The notes beneath the pieces are model-generated. The model did not search any database, was not told where the DNA came from, and was given only the letters and a program-made list of their open reading frames with translations. The position numbers were made by a program, and so were the translations under genes. Positions 31,869-39,298 of a stretch of DNA of 43,883 nucleotides are shown here, piece by piece. Position 1 is the first letter of the stretch. Each line of letters starts with the position of its first letter. Source of the DNA: Burkholderiales bacterium (GTDB lineage Bacteria > Pseudomonadota > Gammaproteobacteria > Burkholderiales > Burkholderiaceae_C); NCBI GenBank assembly GCA_026932425.1, contig JAIXKN010000011.1, positions 83,728-127,610 on the forward strand, given 5' to 3'.

Positions 31869-32369
31869 ATGAACTACACAAACGTTGTTCGCGACTTTGC
31901 CTTTCGCACGCAAAAGAACCTTGAGGCCATTGATGCACTCGTTGCAGCGCACGGCGACGCATTTGAAGTCACTCAATTGATCAACTCTATGCTCGGGCTT
32001 CTTGTTTTTCCGCAACAGAAGTACGTTGAGGATATTCCGAAAACCCCTCTCGCCGAACTAGCACGAACGGGATGGCCCATTCCGCAGGTTCGAGGCGACT
32101 TTGAGCAAGTCCGCGACCTAAATCAACTGATCCGATATCTACGCAACGCAGTCGCCCACTTCAACATTCAGTTCATCGATGACGGACGTGGAAACATTGC
32201 CGCACTCCGAGTATGGAACATGGCGCCAGTCAGAGACCAGGATGGAAAGCAGATGCGTGACTCCAAGGGCAAAGCCATTGAGCGAAAGAATTGGGAAGCG
32301 GAGCTTGGTGTCAATGAACTCCGTGGAATCGCAAATCGTTTCATAGATATGCTGCTCGATCAAAAGTGA
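31869..32369 (+). CDS. Cassette 4: HEPN-domain protein (pEK499_p136-type)
   Basis: A 166-residue helical protein. It contains RNAVAH at residues 92-97 (LIRYLRNAVAHFNI), the R-x4-H catalytic motif of HEPN RNases, set in the layout of the pEK499_p136 HEPN family: an N-terminal MNYTNVVRDFAFRTQKNLEAID helix, LINSMLGLLVFPQQ, then the motif and a short strand pair. HEPN proteins are frequent RNA-cutting toxins or defence effectors; no partner gene is in this cassette. The start is the ATG at 31869; an upstream GTG would reach into the attC. Stops one base before the attC core (32371). Confidence 0.85.
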   Translation: MNYTNVVRDFAFRTQKNLEAIDALVAAHGDAFEVTQLINSMLGLLVFPQQKYVEDIPKTPLAELARTGWPIPQVRGDFEQVRDLNQLIRYLRNAVAHFNIQFIDDGRGNIAALRVWNMAPVRDQDGKQMRDSKGKAIERKNWEAELGVNELRGIANRFIDMLLDQK

Positions 32370-32382
32370 CGCCCAACCCTGC

Positions 32383-33886
32383 TACAGGGACTTCCCACTG
32401 AGTCAACAGATGGAGTGGTTTTCCTGATCAGCGGTATTTGCCTTTCTTGTCGTCGTCGGACCGGCGCATCTTCAGAGCCACCATCGAAGGACAGACTGCA
32501 CATCTACAGGCGGGCTTGTGTCGGCGAAATTCACCGAGGCCCCAGATACGAACCGCTCGGCAGGACTCCATTCGTTGCCCGTGCTTTGGGCACAGCCGTG
32601 TTATCGAGTTCACCTGCCGCCGGTCTGACCTGTGGTGGGCATCTTCGGACGCACGTCCGGGTGAGGAATGGGTTGTTCGGTTGTTCGGTATCGCGGCTCA
32701 GGCCGCGGCTCGAGGTTCGGGGCCGCAGCGCGCGGCCGGCGGCTCGGGCACGTGGTCGGGGTTGAAGGCCGAGCCGCGCGTGAGCATCGCCCACAGGATG
32801 CGCGCGTTCTTGTTGGCCAGCGCCACGACCGCCTTCTGCCAGCCCGCGCGCTCCTTGAGCTGCACCAGCCACCGGCTGATGCGATCCGATCGCTTTGCAG
32901 CGCTCATGACGGCGGACTTGGCGCCCTGGATCAGCAGGGTACGCAGGTAGTCGTCGCCGCGCTTGGTGATGCGCCCCAGGCTGGCCTTGCCGCCGCTGGA
33001 GTTCTGGCTGGGCACCAGGCCGAGCCACGCGCCGAACTGGCGTGCATTGGCGAACTGGCCGAAGTCGCCCACGCTGGCCACCAGGGCCGACGCCGTGACC
33101 GGCCCGATGCCCTGCAGTGTGGCCGCAGCCCGGGCGCGATCGTCGGATCGCACATGGCTGGCGATGCGCTCGTCGCACCAGTGCATCTGCAGCTCGATGT
33201 CGATCCAGTGCAGATGCGCACGCTGCAGCGCCAGGCGAGCCACGCCGGGCAGTTCGTTGCTGGCGTCCTCGATCACCTCGGCCAGCACCTTGCGCAGCGC
33301 CTCGGGGCTTTGCGGGAACACCAGACCGAACTCGGCCAGCAGGCCGCGGATGCGGTTGATGAGCGCCGTGCGCTCTTCCTTGAAGCCCTCGCGCAGGCGA
33401 TGCACCGCGAGTTGGCCCTGCTGCTGGGTACTCTTCACCGGCACGAAGCGCATGTGCGGGCGACCCGCGGCCTCGCAGATCGCTGCCGCGTCGTTCGCAT
33501 CGTTCTTGCCGCGCTTGCCGGCCATGCGGTACGGCGTGACGAAGTGGCCCGCGATCAGCCGCGCATCCAAGCCCAGCAGCCGAAGACGCCGCCCCACGTG
33601 GTGCGCGCCGCCGCAGGCCTCCATCGCCACCAGGCAGCCGCTGGGCAGCTCGGCGCACCAGGCAAAGAAGCGATCCGGCGACAGCGACTTGGCCAACACC
33701 ACCCGGCCCGATCGATCCACCGCGTGCACCTGGTACACCCGCTTGGACAGATCCACCCCTACCCGCGCCACCGGCACCCGTGTAATCTCCGCCATGGACT
33801 TCCCCTTTCCGATCAGATTGAACTTCCGCGAGTCAATCTTGGTACCTCGATACCGTTGTAGGACTGGGGAAGTCCCTTCGTATTCG
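32383..33886 (-). mobile_element. IS110/IS1111-type insertion sequence, copy 3 (in attC 4)
   Basis: The same 1504-bp element, same orientation as copies 1 and 2, with the same subterminal inverted repeats. It lies five bases after the GCCCAAC core of attC 4, as copy 1 does in attC 1. Its 315-bp downstream end is at 32383-32697. Confidence 0.92.
32698..33795 (-). CDS. IS110-family transposase (DEDD), copy 3
   Basis: Identical 365-residue product to copies 1 and 2, with the full DEDD set and the serine-containing C-terminal domain, so all three copies could be active. Confidence 0.95.
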   Translation of the reverse strand: MAEITRVPVARVGVDLSKRVYQVHAVDRSGRVVLAKSLSPDRFFAWCAELPSGCLVAMEACGGAHHVGRRLRLLGLDARLIAGHFVTPYRMAGKRGKNDANDAAAICEAAGRPHMRFVPVKSTQQQGQLAVHRLREGFKEERTALINRIRGLLAEFGLVFPQSPEALRKVLAEVIEDASNELPGVARLALQRAHLHWIDIELQMHWCDERIASHVRSDDRARAAATLQGIGPVTASALVASVGDFGQFANARQFGAWLGLVPSQNSSGGKASLGRITKRGDDYLRTLLIQGAKSAVMSAAKRSDRISRWLVQLKERAGWQKAVVALANKNARILWAMLTRGSAFNPDHVPEPPAARCGPEPRAAA

Positions 33887-33960
33887 CTGCAGGCGCGACG
33901 GCCCTGACGGGCCGCGGCCTGAGCTCAAACGTTAGGCGCCTTGAGAACACAGGAGCATTC

Positions 33961-34488
33961 ATGACAATTAGGGGATGGGTCTATGTCATATCAAATGCCG
34001 CGATGCCTGGTATTCTTAAGATTGGCTTTTCTCTCAAAGATCCCGCTTTACGGGCATCCGATCTCGCCAATACTGGTTCACCGTATCCTTATATAGTTGA
34101 ATACGAAGCTCTAGTCGAGAATCCTAAAGAAGTAGAACAACGTGCTCACCTCGGCCTCGCTGCACAACGGGAAGGTAAAGAATGGTTTCGATGCACCCTT
34201 ACTCAGGCGATATCTTCAATCAAAGCGGTAGCAGAGGGTCGAGTACTCCTTGAAAAAAGGTATAGCGAGACTGAAGAACCAGCTATTCAGGGGCCCTCGA
34301 CAACATCAGATTTGTCGTCAGCTGGTCAGTCAACTTACCGCGCGCTTGGAACATATGGTGGCGTTTGCACTCACTGCGGCAACTATTTCTCCACAACTCT
34401 CCACCCTAGCGATACGGAAGTTAAGTGCCCTGAGTGTTTCCGTCAAAGTAATGTATCTGCCTTTAAACGTCGGGAGTTAATTATTTAA
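33961..34488 (+). CDS. Cassette 5: GIY-YIG nuclease with C-terminal zinc ribbon
   Basis: A 175-residue protein with AGGAG 7 bases before the ATG. The first 80 residues fit the GIY-YIG/T5orf172 group: GWVYVIS at 5-11 (the GIY strand), then LKIGFSLKDP (the YIG strand), a helix with the conserved arginine (RASDLANTGSP), and VEQRAHLGLAAQREGKEWF with the conserved Glu. The C-terminal part has CTHCGNYF and KCPECF, a zinc ribbon. Likely a DNA-binding or DNA-cutting protein, such as a phage or mobile-element nuclease. Markedly lower in GC than the host genes, so recently acquired. No partner gene in the cassette. Confidence 0.75.
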   Translation: MTIRGWVYVISNAAMPGILKIGFSLKDPALRASDLANTGSPYPYIVEYEALVENPKEVEQRAHLGLAAQREGKEWFRCTLTQAISSIKAVAEGRVLLEKRYSETEEPAIQGPSTTSDLSSAGQSTYRALGTYGGVCTHCGNYFSTTLHPSDTEVKCPECFRQSNVSAFKRRELII

Positions 34489-34500
34489 CACAGCACCGAT

Positions 34501-34578
34501 GCCTAACCTGCTGGTCAACCGGAAATCCCACAGCCGGCTTCGCCGGCCGCGGTCTTCCTGTTACCACCAACATTGGGC
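34501..34578 (+). other. attC 5 (long, degenerate right core)
   Basis: Left core GCCTAAC (34501-34507). The inner arms GGTCAACCGGAA and CTTCCTGTTACC pair imperfectly around CCGGC-TTC-GCCGG. The right core is ATTGGGC (34572-34578) rather than GTTRRRY. Confidence 0.7.
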
Positions 34579-34968
34579 CAACAGCCGAATGCAATTCGTG
34601 GCGCTTCGAACTCGGCACGCTTCGGCTGGTGCGCGATGCGCAACCAAGCCGGTGGTCTGCAAAGGTCGCCGCGCGTTGGCACCGCTTCACCGCGCGCTTC
34701 GCGTTGCTCCGCTCGCAATCCCATCGGCCACTGTTTTGTCCGCCCGCGCCGCCGTGGGCCGCCTGTCCTACGGCAGTCGGCTCGCCGTTCGTGGTCGGGC
34801 AGCAAGCTCAACCGCGCCGTGTGCCGCGCCGCTCGGTGTGGCCGCGTCGCTGGCCATCACCTTGCGCAGCACGAACCTGCGGGTCGCCTGCCCACCAGGT
34901 GGTCCGTTGCGGCCTGCCCAACCCCGCACTCAAGCGGACGGCCTGAAGGCCGCCGCTTAGCGCGAACG
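34573..34968. other. Cassette 6: no recognisable gene
   Basis: About 395 bp between attC 5 and attC 6. Several open frames exist on both strands (for example 34629-34946 on +), but their composition is arginine/proline-rich high-GC translation without family similarity. Gene-less cassettes are known and can carry a promoter or small RNA; I see no clear -35/-10 pair or terminator. Confidence 0.5.
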
Positions 34969-34974
34969 TTAGCC
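34916..34974 (+). other. attC 6
   Basis: Left core GCCCAAC (34916-34922), right core GTTAGCC (34968-34974), with AAGCGGACGGCC-TGAA-GGCCGCCGCTT between. Crossover after 34968. Confidence 0.9.
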
Positions 34975-35467
34975 ATGGAACGTGATAAGACCTCTCAAGG
35001 AAACGCTAGCCAATTTTTCGTCGCCGGTGAGCTTTGCCGTCGCGGGTACTATGCAGTTGTCACGCTTGGCAATACACCGAACACTGACATTCTGTGCAGC
35101 AATCGCGAGGGAACGAACTTTGCACATATCCAAGTCAAAACCTTCGTTCCTGGCAATAGCACCTGTAGTGTAGGACTGAAAGCCGAAAAGGATTTTGGTC
35201 CACGTTTTTTTCTGGGTTCTGGCTGGGATACCGCTTCCGGACAGTGATGCTCCGTTCAAGTACTACATTGTTCCGAGTCAAGATATGGCAACAAATGTCG
35301 CACAAGCGCATAAACTCTGGCTCTCCGCACCCGGGAAAAATGGGCAAGCGCATGTGGACAGTAAAGTGCGTACCGTACACCTTCCGCCACGCAGTTCGTT
35401 TTCTGGTTGGAGCATCGAGCGCTATCGCAATCGGTGGGATCTTATCGAGCGGGCGCTAAATGGCTAA
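34975..35467 (+). pseudogene. Cassette 7: nuclease-like protein, frameshift at a T7 run
   Basis: The frame from ATG 34975 reads MERDKTSQGNASQFFVAGEL, then GNTPNTDILCSNREG and AHIQVKTF, an arrangement (Asp-x-Leu ... Gln-Val-Lys) like the PD-(D/E)xK nuclease core in restriction or resolvase-like proteins. At a run of seven Ts (35205-35211) the reading frame ends soon after (35247), while the other frame continues as FFWVLAGIPLPD to a stop at 35465-35467 that overlaps the attC core, as expected for the real end. One T too many or too few explains it; the joined protein is about 163 residues. It could be a true mutation, programmed slippage or a sequencing error. Confidence 0.7.
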
Positions 35468-35533
35468 CATTTCACTCCAGCGGACGCCAAAACCGCTGCG
35501 CGGTTTCGCCGCCGCTGAGTTCAGGCGTTAGGT
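35462..35533 (+). other. attC 7
   Basis: Left core GGCTAAC (35462-35468), overlapping the previous gene's stop; right core GTTAGGT (35527-35533); hairpin CAGCGGACG..CAAAACCGC-TGC-GCGGTTTCG..CCGCTG. Crossover after 35527. Confidence 0.92.
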
Positions 35534-35548
35534 GTCTTGAGGCCTGAA

Positions 35549-36175
35549 GTGGTGAGCGACGACTACCTGTCTATCAAGGACCTTGCGAAGCGCTTGGGGA
35601 TGGATCGTTCCCATGCGCGTCGCTATGTCATGAAGCTCGGCTATTCGTTCCACAAGCGGCGGACTCCTGATTCGGGAAGCCAGTTGACGCTCTGCGTGAC
35701 GAACGCCGAGGCTGACGAAATCGCGTCACTGAGAGCGGACAAGGGCTTTACTGCATCGACGGTGGTCGCCGTCTCTGATGTTGGCGTTTTCTATGTCATT
35801 CAGCTCGTGCCGGACCTTGACCCGAAAAGGTTGAAGCTCGGGTTCGCGGAGAGCTTGGAGCAGAGACTATCGCAGCACCGGACTGCAGCACCAACTGCGC
35901 GTGTGCTGCGTGCATGGCCATGCAAGCGCCCATGGGAATTGACAGCGATTGACGCCCTTACACGCGAAGGGTGCCGGCTGATACTTAACGAGGTTTTCGA
36001 GTGCGACGACCTGGACACTTTGGTCAAGCGGGGCGACGCTTTCTTCAGCATGCTTCCGGCGCCCGATGTCCGAGCACCGCTTGCGAGCGCTTCGCCGTTG
36101 AACGCGACCACTCATGATGGCGAAGACGCCGAACAACCCGCTGCAGCGGACGCGCCGCAAGCGGCGCGCCGCTGA
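35549..36175 (+). CDS. Cassette 8: helix-turn-helix plus GIY-YIG-like protein
   Basis: A 208-residue product; start at the GTG at 35549 with GAGG six bases before it (a TTG at 35537 is an alternative). Residues 6-45 form a helix-turn-helix (YLSIKDLAKRLGMDRSHARRY). Residues from about 78 resemble the GIY-YIG group: FYVIQLVPDL, then LKLGFAESLEQRLSQHR, then a C-terminal helix region WELTAIDALT. The last dozen residues are encoded by the attC hairpin, since the stop (36173-36175) lies inside it. A DNA-binding nuclease-like protein; a role in defence or regulation cannot be separated from sequence. Confidence 0.7.
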   Translation: MVSDDYLSIKDLAKRLGMDRSHARRYVMKLGYSFHKRRTPDSGSQLTLCVTNAEADEIASLRADKGFTASTVVAVSDVGVFYVIQLVPDLDPKRLKLGFAESLEQRLSQHRTAAPTARVLRAWPCKRPWELTAIDALTREGCRLILNEVFECDDLDTLVKRGDAFFSMLPAPDVRAPLASASPLNATTHDGEDAEQPAAADAPQAARR

Positions 36176-36190
36176 ACGGAAATGTTAGGC
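36128..36190 (+). other. attC 8
   Basis: Left core GCCGAAC (36128-36134, degenerate), right core GTTAGGC (36184-36190), hairpin GCAGCGGACGCGCCGC-AAGCGGCGCGCCGCTG. Crossover after 36184. Confidence 0.88.
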
Positions 36191-36204
36191 ATCACGCGCA
36201 CCGC

Positions 36205-36233
36205 TTGCAGACTGTTAGCGTCTGTGCTAACTT
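36205..36233 (+). promoter_or_regulatory. Promoter and operator of the higBA cassette
   Basis: TTGCAG (36205-36210), a 17-bp spacer and TAACTT (36228-36233) form a sigma70-like promoter. The perfect dyad GTTAGC-N6-GCTAAC (36214-36231) covers the spacer and the start of the -10 box, as an autoregulating antitoxin operator would. Transcription would begin near 36240, at the GTG start codon, so the mRNA may be leaderless. Confidence 0.55.
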
Positions 36234-36239
36234 CCACTC

Positions 36240-36566
36240 GTGGCGTTCGAGATCGAGTACTTCCACGAGCGTGTGCTCTCCGAGATCCAGTCGTGACCAG
36301 TAGACGTTCTGGCCGACTATGCGCGCCTGGTCGAACTTCTCGCCGAGCACGGCCCGGATCTGCGGCTTCCGCATTCCCGCGCGCTTGGCGAGGGGCTGTT
36401 TGAGTTGCGGCCTCGTGGCCGTTCAGGCATCGGCCGCGCGTTCTACTGCTTCGTCATCGCGCGTCGCATTGTCGTTGTGCACGCGTTCATCAAGAAGTCG
36501 CAGCAAACACCCGACAAGGAGCTGAAGCTGGCGCGCAAGCGCGCCAAGGAGTTGACCAATGGCTAA
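36240..36566 (+). pseudogene. Cassette 9: HigB/RelE-type toxin gene with a premature TGA
   Basis: From the GTG at 36240 the frame encodes FEIEYFHERVLSEIQS, then a TGA (36294-36296), then PVDVLADYARLVELLAEHG, LPHSRALGEGLFELR, GIGRAFYCFVIARR, VVVHAFIKKSQQTP and ELKLARKRAKELTNG to a TAA at 36564. This is a phage-derived Gp49-like/HigB toxin (about 108 residues). Related proteins have tryptophan (TGG) where the TGA stands, so one base change silences the toxin unless it is read through. A product starting downstream would lack the first strand. The end overlaps the antitoxin start (ATGGCTAA). Confidence 0.75.
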
Positions 36567-36870
36567 CCTCAAGTACACCCCCGTCAAGCACGATCACCAG
36601 GCTTTTCTCGCCAAGGCGCGAGCCCGTAAGGGATTCACCGAGGCGTACGACGGGTTGGAGCTCGAGTACCGCGTTGCAGACCAGCTACTCAAAGCAAGAT
36701 CAAGAGCTGGGCTGACCCAGGATGCCGTCGCAGAACGTATGGGCACTACCAAGAGCGCCATCTCTCGCCTGGAGGCCTCTGGCAAGCACACGCCTTCGCT
36801 GGCCACGCTACAGCGCTATGCAAAGGCTGTTGGCTGTGATCTTCAGGTAAAACTCGTACCGCAGAAGTGA
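36559..36870 (+). CDS. higA: Cassette 9: HigA-type antitoxin, XRE family
   Basis: A 103-residue antitoxin with an XRE helix-turn-helix at about 39-92: LLKARSRAGLTQDAVAERMG and TTKSAISRLEASGKHTPSLATL. It overlaps the toxin gene by 8 bp, the toxin-first order of HigBA. It represses its own promoter by family analogy, probably at the dyad 36214-36231, and binds the toxin by its N-terminal part. Intact although the toxin gene is broken. Stops (TGA, 36868-36870) just before the attC core. Confidence 0.85.
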   Translation: MANLKYTPVKHDHQAFLAKARARKGFTEAYDGLELEYRVADQLLKARSRAGLTQDAVAERMGTTKSAISRLEASGKHTPSLATLQRYAKAVGCDLQVKLVPQK

Positions 36871-36871
36871 C

Positions 36872-36949
36872 GCCCAACCCCGCATTGCACCCGACGTGCT
36901 ACGGCTGGCTTCGCCAGCCTTCGCCCGCGGGTGAATGCAAACGCTGGTC
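36872..36949 (+). other. attC 9 (degenerate right core)
   Basis: Left core GCCCAAC (36872-36878). Arms GCATTGCACCCG and CGGGTGAATGC pair around GGCTGGC-TTC-GCCAGCC. The right core has become GCTGGTC (36943-36949) instead of GTTRRRY, and lies within the coding sequence of hicA. Confidence 0.72.
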
Positions 36950-37174
36950 GCCATCTTCGTGCGACCAACCTTGCCGTCGATCCTCTTTTCAGACATTGAG
37001 TCGCTGATCAAGGCGCTCGGCGGCAGTATCCAGGAGCGCGAAGGGTCCAGGGTCAAGCTGGTGCTCGACGGTCACGAATGGCGCTGCCATCGTCCCCACC
37101 CGGGCAAGGAGGCCAAGCGCTACCAGGTTGAAGAAGCGCGCGAGCTTCTCGAGCGCGCAGGAGTCAAGCCATGA
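36935..37174 (+). CDS. hicA: Cassette 10: HicA-type toxin (mRNA interferase)
   Basis: A 79-residue HicA-family toxin. After an N-terminal LVAIFVRPTLPSILFSDIE segment, typical of the longer HicA type, come GSRVKLVLDG and HRPHPGKEAKRY with the catalytic histidine region (CHRPHP), and the end ELLERAGVKP. The ATG (36935) lies within the right arm of attC 9, so start and first codons overlap the recombination core. A GTG at 36959 would drop eight residues that match the family. Its stop overlaps the hicB start (ATGA). The toxin is intact, although its antitoxin gene is interrupted. Confidence 0.82.
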   Translation: MQTLVAIFVRPTLPSILFSDIESLIKALGGSIQEREGSRVKLVLDGHEWRCHRPHPGKEAKRYQVEEARELLERAGVKP

Positions 37175-37477
37175 ACACGATGACCTTTCGAGGCTACACC
37201 GCTCGGGTCGAATACGACGAGCGCGACGACATCTTTATCGGCCGGGTGCTCGGGCTTCGCAGCATCATCAGCTTTCACGGAAAGACCGTCGCCGAATTGC
37301 GGCGCGAGTTCGCGGCGGCGATCAAGGACTATCTTGCAGACTGTGAAGAACAAGGTATCTCCCCCGACAAACCGGCCTCAGGAAAGTTGCTCCTGCGCGT
37401 GCCGCCCGAGGTGCACAGTCGGGCGTTGATAAAGGCTCAGGCAATGGGCAAGAGCTTGAATCAGTGGGCTACCGAAG

Positions 37478-37787
37478 GGCGATGTCCCGATAGCTGTTGA
37501 ACGGTAGCCCGGCGGCGGCTCCAATTTGGTGATGTTACGCGGCGGCGTGCAGGTCGCGCATTTCGGCAGCTTGGAGCTTTTCAGCGTGCGAATTCAATGC
37601 AGCAACCAAGGCTTTCATTTCCTTGTGCCCGCGCAGCTTTCTGAACCGGCCCTTGGCATCATGCAGCGCGCTGGCAACCCAGCGCCGAGCCATGCTCGCA
37701 TCCTTCCAGCGCTTGACGTTGCGCGTGTAGCGCGCGATCGCGCCGTTGAGGTTCTCAATCGGGTTGGTGGTGCGCAGCGTGCGGTAC
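37478..37787 (-). repeat. Tandem duplicate of the IS256 element's transposase-end segment
   Basis: 310 bp identical by eye to 37788-38097 minus the junction: both begin GGCGATGTCCCGATAG and run to GTGCGGTAC. It holds the element's inverted repeat and the last 80 or so transposase codons. Either a second truncated insertion or a slippage duplication of one end. Confidence 0.88.
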
Positions 37788-39264
37788 GGCGATGTCCCGA
37801 TAGCTGTTGAACGGTAGCCCGGCGGCGGCTCCAATTTGGTGATGTTACGCGGCGGCGTGCAGGTCGCGCATTTCGGCAGCTTGGAGCTTTTCAGCGTGCG
37901 AATTCAATGCAGCAACCAAGGCTTTCATTTCCTTGTGCCCGCGCAGCTTTCTGAACCGGCCCTTGGCATCATGCAGCGCGCTGGCAACCCAGCGCCGAGC
38001 CATGCTCGCATCCTTCCAGCGCTTGACGTTGCGCGTGTAGCGCGCGATCGCGCCGTTGAGGTTCTCAATCGGGTTGGTGGTGCGCAGCGTGCGGTACAGC
38101 GCCCCCGTGATGCCCAGACCCTGCGCCGTCAGCGTCTCCGCCAGTCCTTCGCGCAGGCTGGCTGCTGCGCCCGGGTGCTGGGTCTGCAGCGAGTTGGCCA
38201 GTGCCTGCAATCGCTTGGCCGCCAGCGTCGCGTCGCGGCCGTCCCAGGCCTGGCGCATGGCCTTGCTGGTGCCCTGTTGCATCGCCTCTGGCAGGTGCTC
38301 CAGGACGTTCCTGCGCTTGTGCTCCTGGCAGCGCTGCACCAGCGCCAGGCGACCGAAGCACTCCATGATGCCGCGTCGCAGCGCCTTGCCCCCGTCGACC
38401 ACCCACAGCCTGGCGCGGTCGGCCTGCAGGCCCCGCTCGATCAGATCCGACAGCAGCGCCTTGACCACGCGCGCGTTCTCGGTGGAGCCTTCGTGCAAGC
38501 CCAGAACATGCTTGTTGCCCTGGGCGTCGATGCCAAGCGCAACGAGGATGACGCTGTCGGCCAGGTGGATGCCGTCGATCATCACCACCGGCAGGTCCAG
38601 CCCGGCGATGGAGCTCGACAGCCATTCGTGCAGTTGCCGCTGGCTCAGCGCCACGAAGCGCCTGGACACCGAGCTCTTGGAGGTGGAGTCGGCCGCGGCA
38701 CGCAGCACCTCGGGCAGCTCGGGCTGGATGCCGGCGTAGCGGCGCGTGGACACGCCAGCGGCCACCGCCTCGAGCGTTGCCCTGTCCAGCGGGTCGCGCT
38801 GGCTGGCCCACTCGAAGCTGGGCAGCGCAAGCTCGCCTCGTTGCAGATCGCGCACGCGCTGGCGCTGCACGGCGATGCGCCTGCCCGCCAGCACGACGCT
38901 GGCCGGCGTTGTGCCCCCGCGCACCGCCAGGCGACCCTCCTGCGGCACGCCCTTGGGTCCGCACAGCGCCGTGCGGTCCTCCTCCATCAACTGCTCCAAG
39001 ACGGCCAGTCCGGCTTGGGCACACAGGCCTTCGAAGGCATGTCGCACGTCGTGCAGCACACCCAGCAGACCGAGCGAACGCTGCTCCATCTCGAGGTGCC
39101 GGCTGGCAGCGCGAAACGAGTGAACGTTCGACGACTTGGCTTTGATGCGAGACTTCATGTTGGCGGTTTCCTTTCTTTGCTTGCAAGGCATCCGCATGTT
39201 CACATGCGGGCGAAAGGAGCCGCCACCTCCACCTCAGCCGTTCAACAGATCCTGGGACATCGCC
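37788..39264 (-). mobile_element. IS256-family insertion sequence
   Basis: Imperfect terminal inverted repeats: GGCGATGTCCCGATAGCTG on the left and, as reverse complement, GGCGATGTCCCAGGATCTG on the right, both continuing TTGAACGG. One transposase gene on minus. The target in hicB shows CCGAAG on both outer flanks (37472-37477 and 39267-39272), an imperfect form of the 8-bp duplication expected for this family. Confidence 0.87.
37845..39158 (-). CDS. IS256-family (mutator-type) transposase
   Basis: A 437-residue transposase; I start at 39158, with AAGGAAA nine bases upstream. The DDE residues fit the family: Asp195 in VVMIDGIHLAD, Asp255 in LWVVDGGKAL and Glu365 in TTNPIENLNG. Between them lies the family stretch QRCQEHKRRNVLEHLP. 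The gene is complete. The last 80 or so codons are repeated in the duplicate at 37478-37787, where they lack a start and cannot make a useful protein. Confidence 0.93.
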   Translation of the reverse strand: MKSRIKAKSSNVHSFRAASRHLEMEQRSLGLLGVLHDVRHAFEGLCAQAGLAVLEQLMEEDRTALCGPKGVPQEGRLAVRGGTTPASVVLAGRRIAVQRQRVRDLQRGELALPSFEWASQRDPLDRATLEAVAAGVSTRRYAGIQPELPEVLRAAADSTSKSSVSRRFVALSQRQLHEWLSSSIAGLDLPVVMIDGIHLADSVILVALGIDAQGNKHVLGLHEGSTENARVVKALLSDLIERGLQADRARLWVVDGGKALRRGIMECFGRLALVQRCQEHKRRNVLEHLPEAMQQGTSKAMRQAWDGRDATLAAKRLQALANSLQTQHPGAAASLREGLAETLTAQGLGITGALYRTLRTTNPIENLNGAIARYTRNVKRWKDASMARRWVASALHDAKGRFRKLRGHKEMKALVAALNSHAEKLQAAEMRDLHAAA

Positions 39265-39298
39265 CTCCGAAGTACTCGAGCAGGCGGTACGAGCTGAT

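Larger units (their letters stand above)
32371..33937 (+). other. attC 4, split by an IS110-type element
   Basis: Left core GCCCAAC (32371-32377), right core GTTAGGC (33931-33937). The element at 32383-33886 separates the left core from the hairpin (GCAGGCGCGACGGCCC-TGA-CGGGCCGCGGCCTGAG, about 33889-33923). The insertion point is the same relative to the cores as in attC 1. Confidence 0.9.
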
